From Berghia stephanieae (lineage: Eukaryota > Mollusca > Gastropoda > Nudibranchia > Aeolidiidae): a stretch of DNA of 64,000 nt. The stretch is taken from contig CM067450.1 in assembly GCA_034508935.3 (NCBI GenBank), forward strand, positions 77,001 through 141,000. The letters run 5' to 3'. The notes under the pieces were generated by a model. The model was not told the DNA's origin. It saw nothing but the letters and a program-made list of their open reading frames with translations, and ran no database searches. The translations under genes were made by a program, and so were the position numbers. Positions 56,159-64,000 of the stretch are shown here, in pieces (position 1 is the stretch's first letter; each line of letters begins with the position of its first letter).

Positions 56159-57419
56159 TAGGTAGTTGCATGAAAATTTGAGATTGCAGCAATTGTTTTC
56201 AAAATAGTCTCATGCTATTCTGCAAGAAATACACTTTTCAATGGTACCAAAATTATGACAATGTGACAATTAGAACCAAAGTTACGGGATTATTAGTCCG
56301 CAAAAGTGGACCAAAATACTTAATATAATATAAGAGGAAAAAAGAAACTAAAACTGTGACCAGAGAGCAACCGAAAAGCGGGGGAAATGGAAAATCACGG
56401 TTATTTGGGGTGGAATACATATAAAACCATATATCAAAATGATCGCAAAGGAAAGACGAAGCAAATTAAAAAAAAATTAAATGATTATTATGCAATATTA
56501 TGCAACGTCATGCAATTACATAACCCTAGAAAATGAAAAAAAAGGCGCGAGGAACGGATAATAACTTTAAAAACAGATTTGAGGGTGGTCTTCTTCCAGA
56601 GCATGCTTACAATACTATGGCTATGATTAATTTTTAACACAAAAATTGTTAAAACAAGAGGAAAGGAGCGTAAACGTATGAATTTAGACACTAAAGTTGT
56701 GTCCTTGGGGAAGGCACTTAATATTTGGCATTGGCAAATGAGCAACAGACGAAAGATGACTGGTATTCGGAGAGAAGAAAAAAAAACAAAAAACAATGAA
56801 CAGGGCTAGAAATAAAGTTGAACAAGTGTCAGTAAATGCAACTTGCAAATTTACTGCCCAATGTTTTTGCATCCTTGGACAAGACATTTGGGCACCAACA
56901 GTACTCGGGAGAAACAAGCTTGCCGCTTTATATATGCAAACATGGTCAGTGATAAAAATGCAAAATTAAAAACAAGAACTACATAAGAGTGGTAGAGAAA
57001 ACTTAACCTGAAAATGCAAAATTGAATATTACGTAACATATTACATAATAACAAACAATAAGCCGATAAATACCGACACTTTGCAAACTTTCTGCAACAT
57101 AGGCATGTCATATATCAAACTGAACATCTCGAAGAGATGTATCATATGACTAACTATTAAACTACATTAAAATTGAAATGAACTTTAGAAAATTTGATAA
57201 TTGCTTTGCATTCAACATCACTAAGAGAACAGATAATTAAAGGGTACTCACGTACTGACTCGCTTAAATCCATAAGATGGCTGAGATGTGGCAAAAGACA
57301 GAAGACAACAAAATCTAGGCACTCTGGGTTGTTGGCTGCATGGAATGTAGACACAGGCAATATCCAGGTAATGATACTGAATAAATACATCGAAGTCCAA
57401 GCAATGATACAGAAGTAGT

Positions 57420-57955
57420 TGGGGGAGACTGACGATCGAATTCATGTTGTTACTTCAATTTCATATTTAAAAATACAAGATAGATTATTGGAGCTGGAGG
57501 CGGCAGATGATCAAATTCATGTTGCTATTTCAATTTCATATTTAAAAATACAAGACAGACGACTGGAGTTCGAGACGGCAGACGACTGGAGTTGGAGGTG
57601 GCAGACAATCAAATTCATGTTGTTATTTCAATCTCATATTTAAGAATACAAGACAGACGACTGGAGTTCGAGGCGGCAGACGACTGGAGTTGGAGGTGGC
57701 AGACAATCAAATTCATGTTGTTATTTCAATTTCATATTTAAAAATACAAGGCAGATTATTGGAGCTGGAGGAGGCAGATGACGGGAGTTGGAGGTGGCAG
57801 ACAATCAAATTCATGTTGTTATTTCAATCTCATATTTAAAAATACAAGACAGACGACTGGAGTTAGAGGCGGCAGACGACTGGAGTTGGAGGTGGCAGAC
57901 AATCAAATTCATGTTGTTATTTCAATTTCATATTTAAAAATACAAGGCAGGAAAT
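57420..57955. repeat. ~100-bp minisatellite
   Basis: About five units, each containing CAAATTCATGTTGTTATTTC, CATATTTAAAAATACAAG and one or two GACGACTGGAGTT…GGCGGCA segments. The short GACTGGAGTT module varies in number between units. Confidence 0.88.
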
Positions 57956-58379
57956 GAAACATGAAAATGTGGTGTCATAATGAACGTCTGACTCTGAAAA
58001 TAAAAAAAGTACTTCGATTATGATTAAATCAACAAAATTAAACGTTATATAATAATTTTTGTTGTGGTAAAGAGTAAAGTAATGAATGAAATATACTTTC
58101 ACTTGAATTGACTCTATCATGCTATTCTGTATTATTTGTATTGAAATTAACCACATTAAATTAAACCAACACACTTAACCTGCAGAACAAACAAAAATAA
58201 AAGATAAAAAATAATATCAGTGGAACATAATTTTTAGTTGTCCGGTATCATCCCAGTTAAAAAGTCATTTCAGTTTCAACATTCATTCATAAAATAAAAC
58301 TAAAATTATGGATGGGACTATTTTCAGTCTTTTTACAGCAATTATTCAGCCTGAAATTATTTATACAAGTCACAAAAGC

Positions 58380-58545
58380 AAACGCAGTCGATAGTTTACA
58401 GACTGCACTGTACACAGGAGACTCGGGGATACATCGAGAGGCAATCCTGGTTGGCCGTCGCCAACTTCATGAACACGCGTCGTATTTAAAGTCACTAAAA
58501 GACGCTTTCGCCAGCATCAATCACCACCAAAATTCACACAAATAG
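58380..58545 (+). CDS. Possible terminal exon, unrecognised
   Basis: A frame free of stops reads NAVDSLQTALYTGDSGIHRE, AILVGRRQLHEHASYLKSLK and DAFASINHHQNSHK then TAG. An acceptor-like TAGTTTACAG lies inside at 58401. CpG content and amphipathic sequence look coding, but no partner exon or family can be named. It could be the 3' end of the gene starting at 55801. Confidence 0.25.
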
Positions 58546-58699
58546 AGAAAAATGGTTGGCGAATAATATAACATTAATTAAAATAGGTAATATAATGAAA
58601 AATGTATTTAAAATGAAGTTAAAACTTACCAAATTTTCAAACAGCTGGCATCTGAACAAAGAATGAACAGATTAAAAATCTGAAAACGCCGCCTGATGT

Positions 58700-58760
58700 G
58701 CTGGCTTCTCCTCTTTAAAATGAGACCGGAAGTGACGAAATTAGTGCACAGGAAGCGATT
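58700..58760 (+). promoter_or_regulatory. Candidate RPL28 promoter element
   Basis: A pyrimidine tract (CTTCTCCTCTTT) and GACCGGAAGTGACG (ETS/GABP-type site, common in ribosomal protein promoters) lie about 550 bp before the first coding exon of RPL28. That exon begins with five untranslated bases after an acceptor, so a separate non-coding first exon must lie upstream. Confidence 0.3.
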
Positions 58761-58875
58761 CCACGGCAATGGAAGTAAAACTATGTTCACCGGTTAACAC
58801 AATTTTCACTCCAGAGCCGTAACATCGATATCGGGGCTCGATCAGCGGCTCAGCCACGGGCGATGCGACTACCTA

Positions 58876-58938
58876 AGTAGGGGGTTTGGGAGGGGGAAAA
58901 CTTTTTTTTAAAGTCTCCCCCCTCCCAAACCCCCTACT
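58876..58938. other. Long G-rich hairpin
   Basis: Arms AGTAGGGGGTTTGGGAGGGG (58876-58895) and CCCCTCCCAAACCCCCTACT (58919-58938) are exact complements, with a ~20-nt A/T-rich loop between. One strand has three G-tracts per arm (possible G-quadruplex). Confidence 0.9.
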
Positions 58939-58987
58939 AGAACAAGAATACTTGGGATGTAGTAGTAGTAGCTTATGGAAAGTCTCC
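58932..58987 (-). repeat. Inverted repeat, right arm
   Basis: Reverse complement of 56107-56158; it overlaps the end of the G-rich hairpin. Confidence 0.85.
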
Positions 58988-59072
58988 CTTCTCTTCTTAT
59001 CTTTCAATTGAATTACATCCATTTTTTACATGAAGCGAGAAGAGGACTTTTTTACGTTTATATCACAAGGCG

Positions 59073-59114
59073 CACACACACACACACACCACCCCCCCCC
59101 CCCCCCCCCCCCCA
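59073..59114. repeat. (CA)n followed by poly-C
   Basis: Short CA tract and about 23 C. Confidence 0.92.
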
Positions 59115-59283
59115 AATCCATCTCAATTTCTCTAAAGGTTATTGCAATAAAAATTACTTATGAGCAATTAATTGTTCAAAAATTCCTCCTTTCCTTACTT
59201 TTTGTCACTGTCAGCACTGATGAATGATGTTCAGATTTACAAAAATATTATATCTTCTCAATTATATTCTCATTCCAGTAATC

Positions 59284-59364
59284 ATGTCGGCCCATCTGAA
59301 CTGGATGATCATCCGTAACAACAGCTCCTTTCTCTTGAAGGGTAGCAAGAACTCTATGAGCACG
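59284..59364 (+). CDS. RPL28: RPL28 first coding exon
   Basis: The acceptor TTCTCATTCCAG is followed by TAATC and the ATG, so an untranslated first exon exists upstream. 27 codons ([27 protein letters not shown]) end at donor GTAAAT in phase 0. Confidence 0.97.
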
Positions 59365-59956
59365 GTAAATACTTAAACATTTCCTAGTTTCTCTATTGCT
59401 CTGTTGTGATTCCATGTTTGTATTGACATGGGGGCAGATTTACGGCTTAATCCAGATTTCCTGAGTTTTTAAATGGATTTTAATTTATTTCCGACATCTA
59501 GGTCACCTCACATAATACCTTTTTGATGCAGTAGGTCACATTTCTATATGAGTTTCAGGTTGTTTTTTTTTTTAATTTGTTGGAATTGGATTTCAGGATT
59601 TTTTGGCATGACCCACTTTTACCCATGCATTGATCAGTTCTCTGAATTAAATCTTAAACATTGGCAGCAGTGGTGCTGAAAAAAAAATGTTTGGAACCGA
59701 AAAGCACTTATTTCATCTTTCAAGCTTACATAAATGGTGGTAGAACCATTCTTTGACTTTGGGTGGTTGGGTTTAAAAATGATTCTTTTTTTAATGCTTT
59801 CGGTACATTAAAAAAAAATTATTATTCAGTGTAATGCATGTAATGTTTTTAATGTGCTTTAAGAGGAAATCAAGGCAATAAGATTACGTCTGACATTTAT
59901 TTACAGGGAAGATAGTAAATGACTCAAAAATATCTTATTTTGGTCTACCCCCTCCC

Positions 59957-60040
<84 letters not shown>

Positions 60041-60869
60041 TAGAATGATTTTACTATCTCTAATTTTCATCCTTTTTACTGGGGCTGATATGACCTAAAT
60101 GTGTTGTAAGCGCCATAAAACAAACCAAAGAGCAGCTGCAACATTTATCCAAAATCAAAAATTTTCTAGGCTTCAATTGCTAAGAGGTATTGCAGAAAGT
60201 CTCACTTACTGGTGATTATTTTTTACCGTAACGAAAAGATGAGAGAGAGAGAGAGCAATGGAAGCTTGATCAGTGCGACTATGTGGTTTTATGGTATGAC
60301 ACTCGCGTTCGGATCAGAAGGTCCTGAGTTCGAGCGTCACTCTGCGCATAGTCAAGTCCTTGGAAAAGGCTCTTTACTCACATTCTCTCACCCCACTCAG
60401 GTGTAAAATGAGTACCTGGCCGTTAACAGCGCTGTCTTTGTTGGGGAAAAAATTGTAATATCGTCCAACAGGCGCCGTGTCTCATTCTATGTTACATGTT
60501 GCTGTTGGTCAGGGACCCTTTGTAAAACGCTTTGTGCACATTAAGTGGATATTGCACAAGATAAAGGCTCAAGTAATGTATTCGGGTGAAAAGCACTAAT
60601 TTGGAGATTCCAATTGTTATTATTCAGTTAGCATCTAATTCCTGCTTTAAAAGTGATTATGCATTTGTATTCTTCCCCCAAAATGGATTCATTCATTCTG
60701 TGTTTTTGCTTCTCATATCTCTTCTTTTTTTTTTTTCTTTATTAGGAAAAAAATAACTTGAAAGGCCGCAATTCCTTCCGTTACAATGGACTTGTCCATA
60801 GAAAGACTGTTGGGATCGAGTCAGCTGCTGATGGCAAAGGTGTTGCTCTTATCATGAAACGACCCAAAG
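59284..60869 (+). CDS. RPL28: Ribosomal protein L28 (eL28), 5' two coding exons
   Basis: A component of the cytosolic large ribosomal subunit. Two coding exons join in phase 0 and give 68 residues that match human RPL28 from the start codon: [60 protein letters not shown] and ALIMKRPK. The domain ends in phase 1 at a donor, and the remaining ~70 residues (GQRKPAxS… region) are not found before the window end, so the last intron is over 3.1 kb or interrupted. Introns contain SINE-1, a retroposon tail, a CT microsatellite and a duplicated ~190-bp repeat. No frame faults. Confidence 0.96.
59429..59640 (+). repeat. Intronic repeat, copy 1
   Basis: Shares with 61153-61315 the order CATGGG…, TTAATYCAGATTTC, TTTTAATTTATTTCCGMCAT, CTAGRTCAYCTCA, ATAATACC, GGTCAC, GAGTTTCAGG, TTTTTTGGC, TGACC. 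Roughly 75-80 % alike by eye. Confidence 0.6.
59957..60038. repeat. (CT)n microsatellite
   Basis: About 40 CT units. Confidence 0.97.
60057..60128 (+). mobile_element. Retroposon-A tail fragment on +
   Basis: TTTTTACTGGGGCTGATATG … TTGTAAGCGCCATAAAACAA: the hairpin and A-rich tail of the family, the only copy in this orientation. Its 5' side abuts the CT microsatellite. Confidence 0.75.
60275..60580 (+). mobile_element. SINE-1 (tRNA-derived) copy in an RPL28 intron
   Basis: Complete family order on +: ATGTGGTTTTATGGTATGAC, GGTCCTGAGTTCGAGC, CAGGTGTAAAATGAGTACCT and the tail GTGGATATTGCACAAGATAA. Confidence 0.85.
60746..60869 (+). CDS. RPL28: RPL28 second coding exon
   Basis: A 124-nt exon between acceptor TTTTTCTTTATTAG and donor GTAATT. 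It encodes [20 protein letters not shown] then [20 protein letters not shown] and K, leaving one base. It is nearly identical to vertebrate RPL28 ([20 protein letters not shown]). Confidence 0.97.
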
Positions 60870-61152
60870 GTAATTCTTAGGCAATTTGTAATGAGATAAA
60901 GGGATGAGATTGTGAATTGCCATATTGCCATAATCCCTTTGGATGTTGGCAGACAGTTGCCTTTACTTCACTACGTATCTGCTCGGTGATGGGATTGCCA
61001 CAAGATTTGACCACTTGGTTATTTTTTTAGTTTTGTTTTATTTGTTGTATTTTTGTATTTCGTCTTTTTATGTTTGGTTGTTTTTTTTTTGTTTTTTGGG
61101 GGGGGGGGTCATGCTTAAAGGTTATGATAGATGGTTACAGATAGTGTCATGG

Positions 61153-61315
61153 CCATGGGTGCTAGATTTTCTGTCTTAATTCAGATTTCAGGTTTTTGAA
61201 GTATCTTTTAATTTATTTCCGCCATCTAGATCATCTCAACATAATACCATTTAGAGACAGTTGGTCACCTTTCAAAATAAGTTTCAGGCTTTTTTGGCCT
61301 GACCTACTTCACAGT
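61153..61315 (+). repeat. Intronic repeat, copy 2
   Basis: Direct, diverged counterpart of 59429-59640, in the next intron of RPL28. Confidence 0.6.
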
Positions 61316-62016
61316 CGTTTAAATAGGGCCCAAACTTTCACTTTAGTTACTTCTTCCCTCACTGGCTACCGTTGAGTAATGTAAACAATCCACCGTCAGC
61401 CACAGTGATAACAACTGTCAAGACGGTGTGCATTGGCAATAAATTATGTCTGCAGGTAAATCTCATCGCTTTGAATTTCTCTCAGGCAGAGAGTAGTAGA
61501 AATTTCATCAAAATACTCAATTTTCTCAGCCCGTTGTGTACGCAGCATCTTTTTCATAATTTTCAAACATATATGGATACAAAGGCCAATTTTTCCTCTA
61601 CAAGACGCAATTATTTTTATTTACATCATTAAATGATAAGTTTGTGTTTTGCTCATTTGAATAATCAGAGTTTTTTATGAAATAAATATTTAAATTATAA
61701 GTTTAAGAAATATTTAAAAATTCAAAATATCAAGCCAACACTTTTTACCATCAAGTGTGTGGGATCAGAGAAAAGTAGATAAAATTATCTTTTATATGAT
61801 TATACTTTATTATGTAGATTCAGGGATTTAAGAATAGAGGGTGTGGAAAGGAATCTCAATAATTTTTTTTGTTACCAACAAAGAGGAGAATATTTCATGA
61901 TACCCAATAATAAAACTAGATAGTGATGATAAGAGACATTTATTTAATTTGATTTCATTGAATTTAAGCGGAAATTTTAGATATTTCTTAAATTTACTTA
62001 TTTAAGTTCTGTTCAG
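61316..62016. other. Intronic stretch, no exon recognised
   Basis: A/T-rich. A plus frame at 61372-61632 shows no domain, and no RPL28 C-terminal sequence is found. Confidence 0.4.
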
Positions 62017-62017
62017 G

Positions 62018-62275
62018 TTATGGAGAGCTAGACACACCGAAGACGGTCATGACACCAGTACTAATGAAATATGTCGAATTTGTTGTGAAAGAGTACAGAG
62101 CCGTGCTGAGAGGATTAAAAGACTCTAGACGTTATCTACAATTGACTATAAATATAAATGTGAAATTCTGACATATTTAAATATTTCAATTTGCGAGAAA
62201 TGTATCTCACTGATACATAATTTAAAGAAATGCGATGCAGGTATTGATACCTTTGGTTCAATGAGAAAACTCTGA
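62018..62275 (+). pseudogene. Broken Cys-pair (zinc-binding-like) fragment
   Basis: After an acceptor-like TTCTGTTCAG the frame reads LWRARHTEDGHDTSTNEICR then ICCERVQSRAERIKRL, an in-frame TAG at 62126, and continues IDYKYKCEILTYLNISICEK, CISLIHNLKKCDAG … MRKL and TGA. The CxxC … CxxC pairs about 50 residues apart, with ICEKC-x-LIHN, recall the N-terminal zinc-binding region of RAG1/Transib-related proteins (CRIC … CHNCWSIMH) or a ZAD-like finger. This is pattern resemblance only. The stop suggests a decayed transposon or gene fragment. Confidence 0.35.
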
Positions 62276-63240
62276 ACAAGAAACAATACTTTATGAGGGA
62301 TATATGATCCTAATCTTTCACCAGTGATGTGCTATATGCAGTCTATATGGCACACAAATTAAAAGAGGTGCAAGTCAAGTACATGAAAAAAAGTAATGGG
62401 CATGGATATCTCAAAAATAAGGTTATGAAACTTATAAGAACTCTTTAAGATTTTCTTAGTGGTTTTGATTGTCTTTAAATAATGTCCTTATATAACAATT
62501 TTTAATGGAATTCTTATAATTCGTTGATTCTGGGATAAATATATGTGAATCACATTTGACTATGTTTCTGGTTTATTAAAAAAAATTCTATTAAGACAAT
62601 GCTGTGATTGGATTTCAATTTTACCTTACTCAAAATTCTTACTTTTACGTACAGGTGAACTGATATCTCAAAAACGCTTCAATCTACTGATATAAAATTT
62701 ATATGTCTACATTCTACAGATATTCAACATCATTTCCATTACTTTTGTTTTAAAATCTTAAGTGTTGAACATGTTAAAATATTCTCTTAAAAATTTTAAT
62801 TCACTTAAATTTATGTATCAATTTCATGGGTTATCCCTCTTGCTTTTTAACACCATCATAATTATGATTAAATAATCAATGAAAACTCTGTTAATAAACT
62901 CTTTGGTAGTATAAAAATATTTTTGCTACACTTAATAACGGCAATACTACATTAGTTTGAAATTCAGAAAAAAATCGATCAAAACGGCGAAAAAATTGTC
63001 TCCCTCTCTTAGTGTAAAGCTATGACTCATCATCACTAGACTGGCTAGATTTACCTGGCGAACTAAACTGAAAGCAATAAACGCCTGTGACTTGCACCCA
63101 TGCATGTCATGTGCTTATTGTTGTGTCTTTTAACATTTGAACTGCGCAAGTAAAGCAAACAAAAAAGAAAAAAGCATTCCCTATAATTCAAGAATAACTT
63201 TATTTCCGTTTGTTATTAAATGTAATTTTGTTGTAACCTG
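62276..63240. other. A/T-rich stretch, nothing recognised
   Basis: No exon, repeat family member or RNA gene identified. Confidence 0.4.
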
Positions 63241-63454
63241 TGCTTTTGAATAATAATATTTGTATAGTGCCTTTTGTCGTAACCTCAAAAGCGCTTAAAT
63301 ACAAATAGACATTGTTTACACAGTGAACCCAGGGCTATGAGAGGTGGACACCACTAGTGAGTAAACGCAGAACCACTGGATATGGACTCCAGGGGAGAGT
63401 CTATCTATGAGAGGTGGGCAATTAAGGCAACTTTTAGGGGGCAATGGCAAAAAT

Positions 63455-63545
63455 TTTCACTAAGCTGCTAGAAGCTGTGGACTGTAAAAAGTAACAGAAC
63501 ATTTCAGGCTCAAAATCCTTCAGCCAGCAACCGAAAGAAAAAGAA
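63455..63545 (-). mobile_element. Single arm of the foldback family
   Basis: The reverse complement contains GCTGAAGGATTTTGAGCCTG and GAAATGTTCTGTTACTTTTT followed by CAGTCCACAGCTTCTAGCAG. It matches one arm of the elements at 29150 and 47335. Confidence 0.6.
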
Positions 63546-63707
63546 CATAGTAACATAAATGTATAACTAAAAAACCGGAACAGAAGAAAAGTATTCTGCA
63601 TTACATTCCACGATTTTCATTCAGAAAAGTCGTGCTGAATATTTCTCCTCGGTCAATCTGTTTTGTTTTTTTGTTTGTTTGTTTGTTTTTTCAGGGGAGT
63701 ATTTTGT

Positions 63708-63945
63708 GGCGATGAGGTCTAGTGGTATGAAACTCGCTTTCGGATGGGATTGTCCTGGGCTTAGAAAAGGCTCTTTACTCATTCTCTCACCATACTCAGG
63801 TGTAAAATGAGTACCTGTCCGAAAAATTTGTAATATCATCTAACAAGCGTCATGTTTCGTTCTACTTGTTGCTGTTGGTCGTGGCCGCTTTGTAACGCGC
63901 TTTGAGTATTTTAGTGGATATTGCGCTATATTACACCAAAAAAAA
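63708..63945 (+). mobile_element. SINE-1 copy with internal deletions
   Basis: GAGGTCTAGTGGTATGAAAC (box A), CTCAGGTGTAAAATGAGTAC and the tail GTGGATATTGCGCTATATTA. The box B segment and part of the body are deleted. Confidence 0.75.
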
Positions 63946-64000
63946 CTCTAGTTAGTAATTAGTAATGTATTTATGTGTTCATTGAGGTTTCACTGTACAA

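Noticed and set aside
57194-57418. Plus frame with RHSGLLAAWNVDTGNIQ, recalling a LINE endonuclease start (xxxWNVRT)
   Set aside because: Only a handful of residues agree and nothing LINE-like follows; it runs into a minisatellite.
62017-62170. Third coding exon of RPL28
   Set aside because: It follows an acceptor and its phase would fit, but the resulting GYGELDTPKTVMTP… sequence does not resemble the conserved RPL28 C-terminus. Another frame gives Cys pairs instead.

Overview
This is nuclear DNA of a eukaryote, most likely a marine invertebrate and probably a mollusc. The evidence is spliced genes with GT-AG introns, two ApeI-type LINEs with several LINE remnants, three tRNA-derived SINE families, and a ~0.53-kb retroposon with a hairpin plus A-rich tail of a kind common in molluscan genomes. 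No bacterial gene organisation is present. The phylum call is an inference; the eukaryotic call is not.

Host genes, left to right. (1) The 3' end of an unrecognised gene on + (exons 216-244 and 783-970, poly-A signal at 1079). (2) A cytochrome b561 domain gene (CYB561D2-like) on -, with four exons at 30155-30192, 26570-26701, 22621-22769 and 14898-15130. All four haem-ligand histidines are present; the 5' exon is not found. Its introns hold most of the satellites and one LINE. (3) A gene on -, 47714-53375, with six exons, encoding a small protein made of three tandem MLLE (PABC) domains and no RNA-binding domain. This is the most novel item. (4) Ribosomal protein L28 (RPL28) on +: exons 59284-59364 and 60746-60869; the 3' exon lies beyond the window.

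Repeats by region. 1-9 kb: retroposon-A copies and a nearly intact 3.68-kb LINE (3529-7208) whose empty-site paralogue lies at 8649-8824. 9.5-13.3 kb: four unrelated minisatellites side by side (30, 32, 34 and 21 bp). 15.3-17.9 kb: a 62/65-bp satellite. 18.5-22.3 kb: a 69-bp satellite split by a second LINE that has lost its RT palm. 24-25.6 kb: a hAT-type transposase remnant and an adjacent 54-bp repeat. 26-30 kb: SINEs, retroposons and a foldback element. 44.3-53 kb: SINEs, a pair of inverted 195-bp MITE-like elements, long microsatellites and the MLLE gene. 54-64 kb: a LINE remnant, a 100-bp minisatellite, RPL28 and SINEs.

Quality caution. About 30.8-44.18 kb is a degraded A/C-homopolymer sequence ending in a 100-N gap. 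It looks like an unpolished tandem array and its open frames are meaningless. Outside it, the CYB561 and MLLE genes and the better LINE carry single-base breaks, mostly one missing base, while the surrounding protein is well conserved. The simplest reading is residual indel error in a long-read assembly rather than pseudogenes, and protein models here should be read with that in mind.
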